Positions 1 to 10,284 of a DNA stretch of 64,000 bases are shown one piece after another. The position numbers and the translations under genes were made by a program. Every line of letters starts with the position of its first letter. Position 1 is the stretch's first letter. Source of the DNA: Celoporthe dispersa (Eukaryota > Ascomycota > Sordariomycetes > Diaporthales > Cryphonectriaceae); contig WAID01000004.1 in NCBI GenBank assembly GCA_016584495.1, forward strand, positions 930,001-994,000, written 5' to 3'. The notes under the pieces were generated by a model that worked only from the letters and a program-made list of their open reading frames with translations, was not told the DNA's origin and did not search any database.

Positions 1-812
1 TATATTTCTATCTCTAAATAAAAGCGCACTCAACAGAGTGCACAAAGGATTTAAGTGAATTCGAATTTATTGTCTGCATCTTTCTCATCCTACGCTACTG
101 TCATATAGGTGTTCGCCATGAGGGTAGGATTGTGCGAGGTAAAAAGGATGCTCAATGGAGGAAGTTATCTGAAGATGAGAAGAACTCTGGAGTCAGAGAG
201 ATCTAGGGAAAATTTCAAAGTAGTGGGAAACAAAGGCATGACATGGAGCAACAGTTTGACATCACTGTCTGGCGTCTCTATTCCAGTCCCCAACCTCTTG
301 GAGTCCAGGTAGTCTGGGTAACACACCTAACCCCTGTAAAGCAGTCTGGAGAAAAGTATTAATTAGCCCTCTAAGATGCAACACAGACCCCCACCTTTTT
401 ACATTGGACAGAACAACAAAATTAGCGCAATCCGACAAGAGAAGATGTAACATAGGCCCCACCTTCATATAATGGACATGACAAGGAAGCCACTGCAGTG
501 CGACATAATAGATGCGACAAACAGACCCCACCTTCTTACACTGGATGGTACAGAGACATTGTTGCAGTACAAAAGGACTGTGCATGGCCGATGCGTACGA
601 GAATCCCAACATTTGGCGCCAGCAGCACGGACGGCCATGTTGGGGTCCAAAATGTCGATCAATCGAGTTTAGCTCGTCGGGCGACTCGATTGATTGCATG
701 CTCCTGCGCGAAGGATTGTTGAGTGCCACTTGATATCTGCGAACATCCCGCAGATAGAACGACACGCCTCGGCAAGGTCAACCCGCCACATCATTCTGTT
801 GTATCATCAACC
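1..812. other. Non-coding flank upstream of the hydrolase relic
   Basis: No protein-like reading frame is recognised here. The first 60 bases vaguely resemble the reverse-strand end of the LTR family seen elsewhere in the window (a GCACT...CACAAAGGATTTA pattern), but the match is too weak to call. The only clear structure is the degenerate tandem repeat at 375-577. Confidence 0.5.
375..577. repeat. Three degenerate tandem copies of a ~68-bp unit
   Basis: Three units start at 375, 444 and 511, so the spacing is 69 and 67 bases. Each begins GATGYRACA, continues with a CCCCACCTT core and then a TGGA/GACA segment. The copies differ by many substitutions and small indels, so the duplication is old. 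No coding function is evident. Confidence 0.65.
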
Positions 813-1895
813 ATGGCATCACAAGTTCCCACTCGAGAAGGAAAAATTCCCTTCGAAATCCTAGGGAGAAGCGACCTGACTTGCTTTACCGATTACAAGG
901 TCTTTGGGGAGCTCGGCAGCGTTCCTCCGGTAGTGATCCTCCATGGCGGCCCCGGCGCAGGCTATCAAACCATGCTTCCCTTTGCGGAATTGTGGCCGCA
1001 GTACGGTCTCCCCGTCATTTTCTACGATCAGATCGGCTGTGGTGCCTCGACACATCTTCCGCAGACTGCTGGCGACGACACATTATGGAATATCGAATTA
1101 TTCAAGACAGAACTAAATAATGTTCTCGATTACTTTCACCTGCGACAGCCCGGCGGCACTGGGTATCACCTCTTTGGTCATAGCTAGGGAGCTAATCTCG
1201 GCGCCGATTTTGCCACAAGTCAGCCGCCAGGTCTACAGAGACTCATCCTAGGCAGTGGGATGACAGACAGAGAGCTTTATCGCAAGGGTCTCGAACTGCG
1301 GCGGGATGAGTTACCGCTTGAAATAGCGAAACATATGAGAGAGCTCGAGCAACAAGGCGACTACGATAACCCAGCTTATAAAGAGGCTTTAATGCTCTTC
1401 TATAAGAAGTTTCTATACAGAGGAGATCCATTCCCGCCAGAAATACTAGCAGCTCTGAAAAACTTGAACGAGGACCGAACAGTTCAAGAAACAATGTATA
1501 TCTCAACCTAATTTGTTTAGCTTTATACATCCTCTGCTCCTATTCTATATGGTCTTGACTTTTAAGAATCTTACTAACATGAATATATTATCTCTAGGAA
1601 TGGCCCTACGCCTTTCGTCTTGAACGGGTCAACTCGTGACTTGACAATTATTCCTCGCGCTCACCAGATCACCGCTACCACGCTCGTCTACAACGGAGAG
1701 TACGATACGTCGCATGACGTAGCACAGATACCGTTCTTCGAGCTCATACCTCGCGTGCGCTGGGTTAAGTTCGCAAGCGGAAGTCATTCGTGCCATCTTG
1801 AAGGTGGAGGCTTACGGGAAAAGGTTTTTAAGACGGTGGGAGATTTCCTAGTACCAGGGAAACTGTATGAAAGCCCAGGAGGTCTAGAGCGATGA
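813..1895 (+). pseudogene. Alpha/beta hydrolase (proline iminopeptidase / amino-acid amidase family S33), broken
   Basis: The product resembles S33 serine peptidases and amidases that release N-terminal residues or cleave amino-acid amides in the cytoplasm. The start at 813 sits in a strong AACCATGGC context. The oxyanion-hole motif HGGPGAG is near residue 45. The nucleophile motif GHS lies near residue 123 and is followed at once by TAG (1185-1187) where the family has Trp, so TGG has become TAG. Beyond the stop the frame is intact. A canonical 102-bp intron (1496-1597, GTATAT donor, CTAAC branch point, CTCTAG acceptor) joins TM to NGPTPFVLNG. The Asp (NGEYD) and His (GSHSCHLE) triad residues remain. 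Total length would be about 326 residues, normal for the family. One nonsense transition explains the break. Such hydrolases often occur in secondary-metabolite clusters, and decayed cluster genes follow downstream. Confidence 0.85.
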
Positions 1896-2347
1896 ACTGC
1901 AGGTCAATGCTGCGGCGCAGTCAAGCTGACTAGGTTTCGGAATGAGGCCGAAGAGTATTTAAAGATAGAGTACTTAATAAAGCGAGCAAATCTCAAATAT
2001 ATGTAAGCAGATTATGAGCAGCTGAGCAAACCTGAAAGGGCCAAAGAAGCTTTGCTAAGAGCTATATACATAACTTGGACTTGAATTTCGATTTCCAAGT
2101 TTAAAGCCCAGGCGGCCTCAGAGAATGCTGTTAACGCTTATCCAGGTTAGAGTTAGCAGATGTCGCTAGTGCTGACTGCGCGTCGCGCGCTGGCCGCAAT
2201 AAGTGGCCCGCGGAGCTGCTCAACGGCTCTGACAAATGCTATAAGCTGCTCTAACGGCTGATCCATACAGAATTTTAATTTTGCTGACCCTGTCGCTGAA
2301 ATCTCGAGAAGTTCCATGGCAAACTACTTCCATACCTACCACACACG
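1896..2347. other. Intergenic, nothing recognised
   Basis: About 450 bases between two decayed genes. It is AT-rich around 1960-2060, with no protein-like frame or repeat that I can identify. Confidence 0.5.
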
Positions 2348-3738
2348 ATGTCTACTCCGCACCATTTACAGATCATCAATCCAACTGTCCTTCGAGCCGA
2401 TGATAATTCCTACTTTGGCCTATTTCCCATGCTCTCAGCAGAGCTTCGGTTGCATATCTGGCAATGCTCCCTATCTGAGAAGCAACGACTTTTGGAAATT
2501 GTGCTCGAGCGCTGAACCCCTTCATCTGAGATTACGTATCCAACTAGAAATGCGCCGAACAAGGTTGTCAGCGAGCAAAATTACAAGGCTATCGTGAAAG
2601 GCCATCACTTATTTAGCAAGTTCTTGCGTGTGAATAGGGAAGCAAGGCAGGCAGCCCTCGAATTCTACCGTGTCAATATTTCATGCGACCTCCAATCAAC
2701 AAACCTGTATCTCGAACCAACTCCGGCAACTCTTCACTTCAATCCCGAGTATGACTTGGTACACCTGACTTTCCGAGATCCGCGACTCTTTGTGGACTTC
2801 TTGCACGACATCAAGGCCTACGACCCCAAAGATGTCGGGCTGCTGAATCTATGTGGGTTAGACTTGTACGAACGTTCGTAGGGGGTTGAATGTGTTGTTG
2901 ATTGATTGATGCATGTAAAAGGAAGAAAAAAGCGTGGCTATCTAGAGGGCTGTGAAGCCCTCAAGTAGTGTCCCGCGCACGGGCCACCAACAACGAAGGT
3001 CGTTGTTGCCACAATCTAGCCTTGCAAATAAATGAGGTTACCGCGTTGTGTTCCCAATTGTCTACTATTTCAGCGCCACTCGCTAAGGCAGCCTTTATTG
3101 ACACCCTCTCAAATCTCCGCGAACTCATCTGGGTCGCCCATTCACAAACCGGGCGCGCCATATTCGCTGCCCCCGAGGGCTTTTCGGCACACGTGGGCGT
3201 GCGGTTTAACCACTCGATGCCTGTCAAAGCGGCATCACCTTCATTCCAACTACTCTCCCAGGACCCTAGACCCGTCGGGCCTGAACTGCGCTTTGTGCTG
3301 ACCGGAAGCTCGGATCCGAGGCGGATGCGAAGGGCTTGGCAAGATCTGCTGGCGAGATGGAATATTGAGTATGGTACAACGTCGACGTGCTCAGAGCCAC
3401 CCAGAGAGCGCGTTCTTTTTGCGTATGAGCCGTCTCAGTATGTACATGTAATTCGGGACAGTAATACAGCTTATATGTTCCTGAGAGACGAGGAGGAGAG
3501 CTGGCTGCGCCTCCAAAATAGAGTCGCTGGGGGTTTTCGAAGAGCTGTTCTGAGTTCTGTGGGGAAGATTCCGGTCGAGAGTCCGGAGGAACTTGAAAAG
3601 GTTGTGCAGCCGGCTATTGGTTTCTGGTTATTCCCCGTGGATGCCCTTGGGTCCCTTGACGAGGAGGACCTGGGCGGCATGAAGATTGCGTTCGACATGA
3701 CGGGTCACTGGCCGGAATTGGCATTGGCATACATTTAG
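2348..3738 (+). pseudogene. 2EXR-domain protein, decayed copy
   Basis: The 2EXR family is a large ascomycete family of unknown function. From ATG 2348 the frame carries the N-terminal signature FPMLSAELRLHIWQ and, further on, FLRVNREARQAALEFYR. It is interrupted by an in-frame TGA at 2513-2515, which could derive from a Trp codon by G to A. The C-terminal part (about 3074-3738) contains a motif matching the FNRS...LPSDPRP region of the intact relative at 24,917-26,485. The intron probably ends at the pyrimidine-rich acceptor TTTCAG (3068-3073). It has the same phase as the relative's intron. I could not fix its donor, which is near 2853-2878. With the stop it would encode only about 55 residues, so it is called a pseudogene. 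Confidence 0.75.
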
Positions 3739-4644
3739 ATCGAGTATGCCGACTCGACTGTGCAATTCCATGAAACTGCGTTGTGCCTAATATCAGGAAC
3801 CAAGTGAGCGATATTAACTATCATGCTATATTGCGCACTCAAGTCTCTTCTCTATCCTGCTTACGGTTTCGTCCCGATTCTTTGGTATGCTTATATTGAA
3901 GATGAAATACCATCTTGGCTGTAAAGGTTTCACTTGAGTTGTCCAGGTCAAGTTCCGTCTCTTCATATACCCCAATAATCACCAGTCCGGATTCCGGCCT
4001 GGTTTCACAATTCGCTGTGTACGAAACAGACAGATCTGCTATACACCACAAGGGCTATTCATACGGTTAACAGAGCAACATCGCAGTACAACAGAACTAA
4101 TCGAGACGGGCTGAAAGAGACTGACGAGTAGCGCTGACCATCGAATATGTGCTAGTTGCTGTTGTGTCAAGATTAAACGGTCTGTAAGACTGTCTATAGC
4201 TACACCAATCTTCCTCTTCCGGCTTTCTACACTTATAAGCCAGCCGCGAATTCGTTTATTGACTTCGTCTTCGATTTTGAAGACGTATATTTGTAAGTCT
4301 CTGGGCTTGTAAATTCAATGTTCTTACAAAGCCCGAGACTGATAGAATAGGGGGCTCATAAGTCATAAATACCACGGTAGAGGTGGAAAAGACTAGCATA
4401 GAAGTGAGTGATCAAATACCCTTTGACTACAAAGGAATAATGGTAGTGGTTAAAGCTGAAGAGAATGTGTCCTGGTTTATCCATTTGAAGATCCATACTT
4501 GCTTTCTTGCTCTATTGCTACTAATACCCATGATCTCATCATTGCCGGGAAGCAGAGCTGATAGGCATTGATTTTAGGCAGTTCCTTCACCGACACAATA
4601 TATGGGTCGGCCCTACCGCACTTCCGATCGTCTAGGAGATACTA
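3739..4644. other. Intergenic, nothing recognised
   Basis: AT-leaning sequence with only short spurious frames. No RNA gene, repeat array or protein motif was seen. Confidence 0.45.
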
Positions 4645-5690
4645 GATGACACGTGCATATTCTCGATCACGTAGGCCTCCGCCAGGATGCGATACCACTT
4701 TGCAGCCTCGTCCAGGTAGCGCCGGCCGACAAGCTTCTGAAGCAAGTAGCCGTATTTGTGTGCCTCGATACAATTGTTCAGCTCGCAGTGGTTGGCCCGT
4801 TACAAAGCATCAGAAACGGCCTTCGTGACAGACGTGCACTCCTTGTCTGCGTCGGGCTCAACAGCGTGCACCGTGAAGATTTCGATGCGTGCCGTGATCA
4901 TCATATCTTGACCCTTAGTGGCAGCCGAGAAGGCCCGGGTCGTTAGCGCAAATTCTTAGTGGTCAGCCTGTGCCTGCGCAGCTGAGGTGTTCCCCAACGA
5001 GTTCTTCTTCCCCCCTGGCGCAGAGACCACCCTATATTCGATGATCATCATCGAAACCCCTTGTTGGGCAAGAGATTCTACTGGCACTAGGATGTCACTG
5101 ACACTGCCGCCGCCATCGGTATCGTATGCGGCACAGAGCGGTTGCGACGACGTAGACTCGGAATTTGTGCCATCGATAAAGGCAGTCCGATCCAGAGAAG
5201 AGATGATCTCTGCGTCGGGGACGCCAAGGTAGGTTGTTTGGGTGAGTCCACTGATCTATATGCCGTAGAACTTCTGGCCGTCACAGCCCACGCTTGGCAG
5301 CGCGATAATTGTGAGAGAGCACGGAAGTCGTCCTAGTCATAGCCTGAAACATATTTGCCGAGTACCAAAGTCCCAGCCACAACCTCTAGGCTATTATGGT
5401 GCGTAAACCATTGACGAATTTCGTCCGAGCAACACGTTGGTTGTCACCTATAACTCACGAGAAGCTGCTTCTCACCCGGGAGGCCACGATTTGCCACACA
5501 CTCCAGTACATCACCGAGAAGGACATCTCGGTCTCATCCCTTAGTGGCAATAGCCGCGAAATCTACGTGGTTCGCAAGGAACAGGGGTAAGTTATCCGAC
5601 GTTAGTTCTTCTGCATCCGTGCCATGGGCCACGCTCTTGAGCTAGTTGACGGCCTGGCCGTTGGCGATGCATCATATTTATTGAGTGGCC
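4645..5690 (-). pseudogene. Unrecognised decayed protein-coding gene
   Basis: Read on the minus strand from about 5,690 down to 4,645, one can follow a coherent protein-like frame of roughly 340 codons. It is broken by at least six stops and one or two frame changes. Recognisable stretches include LPLFLANHVDFAAIATKG, EVVAGTLVLGKYVSGYD, LGVPDAEIISSLDRTAFIDG and YLDEAAKWYRILAEAYV. I do not recognise the family. Every stop looked at can derive from CAA, CAG, CGA or TGG by a single C to T or G to A change. This is the pattern expected of RIP or methylation-driven decay, not of sequencing error. The gene ends just before the decayed peroxiredoxin, also on the minus strand. Confidence 0.55.
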
Positions 5691-6059
5691 GGCGTGTTTG
5701 GTGCATCGAGATTGACCGTTCGTGATGCACTTCCGCAACAACGCAATTCTGGCCGACATCGCATTGAGCCTCATCATTGTTCATGTTGTTATCCACAATG
5801 CTGTCTGCAGCTCGACTGGCAGCCAGCGACTCATGATTACTCCAGAACAACTGTTTGACCTGGCCGAGGGCCTGCCGTATCGGCAGAATATTTTTGTGGA
5901 CAGCGTAGAAGGCTTGGGGTCTGTCCTATCTGTGGCGGCAAGTTGATCATGGTTGCTGTGATTCATTTGATCCTCCAAGTACGAGAACTGTATACAGGAT
6001 CAGAGGGATTCGAATCCTTCAAGACGTCCTTTGAAGATGAAACACTCGCCTCGCGGGCG
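5691..6059. other. Intergenic remnant
   Basis: About 370 bases between the two decayed minus-strand genes. It probably holds further unrecognisable coding debris of the upstream gene. A TTCGAATCC string near 6,008-6,018 is not part of a tRNA fold that I can build. Confidence 0.4.
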
Positions 6060-6620
6060 GGTTTTTTCTACGCATAAACAACTCGGTTGTTGTCAATGAT
6101 AAAAGGATACTGTTGGGTCCGCTCTATTTTAGTCCACTCGATTCTTTTGGAGAAAGCAGGCTCCGGATCAGAGAGGAAGAACTATGAAGGCCCAGTGACA
6201 TGATCTGCTAATCAGAAACAAAAAAGAGTTGCAATACGATGTCATTATCCTCAAACTTGTTCGCTTTTTCTAGGCGCTCATCAGGTAGGGGCCATTATAT
6301 GCAAGCACCGCGACAATATCGACACCTTAAGCCTTGAAGCTTTCCAGGTTGTCGAGAAAACCAGGTATGTGCTTCTCAGAGCAGGTTGGGATGAAGGCGC
6401 CTGGGACCGAGACAAGCACCACCTTCTTATCGGTAAAGTCTTTCATATTGCGCAGGTCAGTCAAAAGGGTCACTTGATGATTGAAGCAGTGAAGGACTGA
6501 TCCTCAGCGGCATTATAGGTGGTGGGAATACCGCAAGTGTTGATCTGGCTTTCCCCGGGATCGCATGGGATGTAAGAGAAGGTAGTCCCCACAGGGAATG
6601 TATCTCCAATCTAAAGGCCA
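6060..6620 (-). pseudogene. Peroxiredoxin (Prx5-like, AhpC/TSA) relic
   Basis: The minus strand encodes the start of a Prx5-type thioredoxin-dependent peroxidase: GDTFPVGTTFSYIPCDP, then KKVVLVSVPGAFIPTCSEKH with the peroxidatic Cys in the PGAFxPTC motif, then GVDIVAVLAYNGPYLMSA and a final IIDNNRVVYA. The frame is broken by a TAA where Lys-Ala-(Gln)-Gly-Val is expected, by a TAG replacing the conserved Trp after MSA, and by at least two frame changes. An acceptor-like CCTTTAG precedes the first recognisable codon, so the initial exon is missing or unrecognised. Such enzymes reduce peroxides in the cytosol or peroxisome. This copy cannot work. Confidence 0.8.
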
Positions 6621-7048
6621 GCTATTATCCTGTGCGGTTGTGTTGCTATGGGTAGCTTGAGACAACTACGTCGGAGTAGTAACTTGATTTTTTTGTCTGC
6701 GGATTTCGAATGTGCACGGCAATCGCCCAAGATGAAGCCAACGAATTATATGAAGTGTGAAATAGTTTCTCAAGTTTGGACTCACTTTATGTAAACTAGA
6801 AAATACCGGGAATGCGCCGTGTAGGCGCCACTCATTACTCAATAGGCTGCGCAAAGAAGAATAGAAACTTCATAGGCAAGCCGTTCAAGCATTTCTCGAG
6901 CCGTATCGGCGATGTTAGGTCCGGCTTCCAATCGCAAGCTCGAGGGAGCAATAGCGGCCTCTTAGGCTATCGCTACTCTGTCGAGGAGTCCCGTGGCCAT
7001 AATAGTCGCTCATATGTGGGAGCCGAGAGGCCCAGAGTGCGGGATCTA
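6621..7048. other. Intergenic, nothing recognised
   Basis: No coding signal beyond short frames. It leads into the palindromic operator candidate at 7,049. Confidence 0.45.
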
Positions 7049-7076
7049 CGCCGAGATCTCGGCATTACGCCGAGAT
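7049..7076. promoter_or_regulatory. Composite palindrome, candidate Zn2Cys6 operator 1
   Basis: A perfect 14-bp palindrome, GCCGAGATCTCGGC (7,050-7,063), overlaps the 15-bp inverted repeat TCGGCATTACGCCGA (7,059-7,073). The second contains CGG-N7-CCG, the inverted-triplet layout typical of Zn(II)2Cys6 dimers. The same arrangement recurs at 10,169-10,199 ahead of the transporter. It lies about 740 bp upstream of the regulator's start, with an LTR remnant between them. Binding is inferred, not shown. Confidence 0.6.
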
Positions 7077-7256
7077 TTCTTCCCACTCTTTGCCACAACA
7101 GGCGCTAGTCTCGGTTCTGCCCAGTTGCACTCTCTCATCTAGAGTCTAGTCTGACTTGGGCTGGTATCTCATGGGGGTACAAAAAGCTCGGGTGGGTATA
7201 GAACCTCGGAGTGGGTAGCAAAGCTTACAGATACCATGCTACGAAAGTAGTCAGGA

Positions 7257-7520
7257 AAGCGTAATGAGCACTGCTGTCTGACAGGGGTCTAGCAAGGATA
7301 CAAAGTGTTGATGCTAAGGAAGAATGGAGTATAGTAAAGTTTGTCTTCCTGTACGGAAATACACAAGGGTAATTGTAGAATATTCACCAGCAGTGAGGCT
7401 ACTACTTGAGAGTGCGTTTAGAAATAATACTTAAGATTGACAGCTAAAGATCTATATACAGTGATCTATCTAACAGTAGCGAACGTGGGGTTATATATCT
7501 CTTAATTAACACTACTTCAG
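7257..7520 (-). mobile_element. Degenerate LTR fragment, reverse orientation
   Basis: Starts TAATGAGCACTGCTG and runs through a segment with GATTGACAGCTAAAGATCTAT and GATCTATCTAACAG. In reverse complement this follows, in order, the 3' half of the intact solo LTR at 39,642-40,123. It is heavily mutated, with no internal coding region beside it. It sits between operator 1 and the regulator gene. Confidence 0.6.
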
Positions 7521-7813
7521 GTTTGTAAGCTCACTCATGACCCGTTCCCAACGCTAATACACATTCAATGCCGGGGTCACGCTATTATTCATACGATGGC
7601 GGGGAAATCCCCAAACCCCCCTCGCAGTTGGTTCCTAAGCCTAAATTAACCCTACGACAACAACACCGTTACAGGACGCTGAATAGTTCAACGGCTTACT
7701 CCGTGGCATCATCAGCAACGCCTGTGCATTCGAGAAGCCTCAATTTCCCTCAAGTGCCCCCATCCAAGCTGCGGTGCAGCTCGAAGAAGATAGCCACCCT
7801 TTCAGACGCGAAG

Positions 7814-9807
7814 ATGGCAACTGGGGACAGGCCATCGCCGCCAGCCAACTCATTTGGAGACCTCAAACCACTGGACACTAGCCGCAAGATCACTGCTTGT
7901 GTTGCGTGCCGCAAGCAAAAGGTATGCGGACTGCTTCCTTGTGATGCCTATGTCGGCGCCTCGGTCTGATTGAAAGCGGAGGAAGATCAAGTGTCAGATG
8001 AGCGATATGCAGCCACCCTGTGCCAGGTGTAGGAAGAAGGGTCTGCCCTGCACTGTTAATCGCAGTTTGCAAATGCTGCTGGAGAATGATGTGACGTAAG
8101 TCTCCCGCAAGAGTCTCCGATCTTACCTAGTGTCAACATTAATCACGGTCACTATTAGATGGAAACAAGCGGTAGAGATGAAGATCCAGAGACTGGAAGA
8201 CACGGTCGCCACACTCGTCAAGGATGATGGCACAAGCTCAAGTGCCCCCTGGCAGTCGCGAACCGACTCGGAAAACCCGTCTCCTACTCGCGAACAATCC
8301 CATGATGGCTTAGCGCACGACGAGATGGCCATGTCGATGGAGGAAGCGAGCCGGTGGAAGATCGTCATTGACCTTGGAGTCAAGTCCGGGAGCTCTTCCT
8401 GGACATTATCTCCATGCACCAGATTCCAGCCGTCCAAAGAATCGCATGGACATTATCTCTCGCGGTATAATCACCGTCGAAAACGCGCAAAAGTATTTTA
8501 GCGAATACCAGAACAGACTCGATCACTTCCTGTATGGCATCCTCGGCGACCACAGCACGGCCACACTCCAGGAGACCCGCGAGAAGCTCCCCTTGCTGAC
8601 GACCGCTGTCTGCGCGGTAGGTGCGCTGCACTTGGCCTCGCCAGACTACGATCTGCTCTACAAGGAGTTTGTTGCCCTTAGCGCCGGCCTGAGCTTCTCG
8701 AAACGGAATACCATTGACGACGTCCGGGCACTCTGTATTGGTGCATTTTGGCTGAGCGATCTGTCGTGGTCGCTGGTTGGACTTGCCGTGCGGATAGCGA
8801 CAGAACTGCAGTTGCACCGAAGCTTCAGGGAGGCTGTCCATGGTGATCGGGAGCACTACACGCGCATGCGACTGTACTATCTGGTGTACGCGTGCGACCA
8901 CCACTTCTCTGTCCCGTACGGGCGACCGCCGATCACCCGCGAGTGCCAGGCAGTCCGAGACTCGCGGAGGTTTCTCGATTGCACGCATGCGACCGAGAAC
9001 GATGCACGTCTGGTGAGTCATGTGCTGCGCTGGAGCCTGTTATCCAATGTATACGACACATTTGGCCCAGATGTTCAGCGTCCGCTTTCTGATGCAGAGA
9101 TCGCACTCGTGCGGCGTTTCGGCACGTCCCTGGATAATCTACGCGCCGAGTGGGCCGACAGGTTCAGCTCTAGTGCGAGCGTGGGCAATTATCCCAACAA
9201 AGGCGTAGGTATGCAGTACCACTTCGCCAAGCTCTACCTCTGCTCGCACGCGTTTCGGGGTGCCGGGTCAACTGAGGCAAAGTCCAGAGCATTTGAGATC
9301 ACCTGGGAGGTGGACGAGATTGCCAATTTGGCGGTTGCCTCCGCCACCTCCATTTTACGAGTCGTGGTGGCAGATCAGGAAATCCAGTCCTATTTAAACG
9401 GTCTGCCAACCTACTTCCACATCATGATCGCGTTCGCGATCGTATTTCTGCTCAAGGTCTCGTGGCGCTTCACTAGTTTCGGCCAACTTGATCTCCAGGA
9501 GGTGCACGGCCTAATAACTGAGCTCGCGGCAACCCTGAAGAGAGTCACCGAGACTATGAACCCGCATCATATCCTAGTTAGTATCACGAGAGACGTCAAC
9601 GATCTGCTGCAGCAGAGTGGATTTGTACCCGGCTCTTCGAGCAGTATCAGCCCAGTTGCCTCACAACAGCAGCCAGTGGGTGCGGTGCTTACCGATGCTG
9701 CCCGAATGGGTACCGATTTCAACTTTGGAGCTGATGGGGTGTATGACCAGTATCTAATGAGCGGGTACGATTTTCTATTAGGTCAGGGTCAAGGGCTCCC
9801 ACCTTGA
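7814..9807 (+). CDS. Zn(II)2Cys6 transcription factor with fungal-specific TF (MHR) domain; one frameshift
   Basis: Likely nuclear activator of neighbouring genes. I chose ATG 7814 (context AAGATGG), though an in-frame ATG exists at 7568. The zinc cluster begins near residue 22 as CVACRKQKIKCQ and continues PPCARCRKKGLPC, giving the six cysteines with correct spacing. The first part is split by a canonical intron at 7922-7985. A second intron, 8096-8158 (GTAAGT...ATTAG), precedes the coiled-coil-like WKQAVEMKIQRLEDTVATL. The MHR region follows (LVGLAVRIATELQLHRSF) and continues to 9807. The frame changes once near 8370-8374 (GACCTT), where one extra base must be ignored to join IVID to LESSPGAL. 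This may be a base-call error or a real inactivating change. The pathway is unknown. The next gene is a DHA1 transporter in the same orientation with a shared operator candidate. Confidence 0.82.
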
Positions 9808-10168
9808 AAGCATTGCAGGCTTAAATAGAACTTGGTAAGCGTGATAAAAGATTGTTGCTTTTGTTCAAGCCTGGATGAGTCTTGATCATTTCATTCCTTG
9901 CCCTCTAATGAGCTGGGGTGTAACCCAATGTAGAGGTCAGGCTCTAGAGTTATACATGTACCAGCGCTAACACCGGCCAAATCGCTAACAACGCCACTCT
10001 TTCTCGGTATGGATCAGCACAAACACAAGCTGCACAAATAAAATCAAAGGCTTTAGAATACGTCAAACTTGTATTAGACTAGCAGACAAGTTGCTTCCAC
10101 AATTTGCGCTGTGCACAGTGTGCAGGTGTTGTCTAGGGAGCCAATGCGTGCAGGCGCTGTCGGGAAGA
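9808..10168. other. Intergenic between regulator and transporter
   Basis: About 360 bases of terminator/promoter sequence with no coding signal. The candidate operator follows immediately. Confidence 0.5.
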
Positions 10169-10199
10169 ACGCCGACCTCATCTCGGCGTGACGCCGATA
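10169..10199. promoter_or_regulatory. Composite palindrome, candidate Zn2Cys6 operator 2
   Basis: Reads ACGCCGA, then a short spacer, then the 15-bp inverted repeat TCGGCGTGACGCCGA (10,183-10,197), which again contains CGG-N7-CCG. It is the same layout as at 7,049-7,076, differing in the spacer and the centre. It ends about 86 bp upstream of the first transporter ATG (10,285) and about 206 bp upstream of the second (10,405), a sensible promoter position. Confidence 0.65.
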
Positions 10200-10284
10200 T
10201 AACAATATAACTGATATAAGTGCCCACGGGGCTTGAGTCTCAAGCTATGCATTTCTTGCTTCCCAAATCTTCTCATGCTAGTAT

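Noticed and set aside
6000..6025. TTCGAATCC string suggesting a tRNA T-arm
   Set aside because: No matching acceptor stem, D-arm or anticodon arm could be built on either strand; it lies next to the peroxiredoxin relic.
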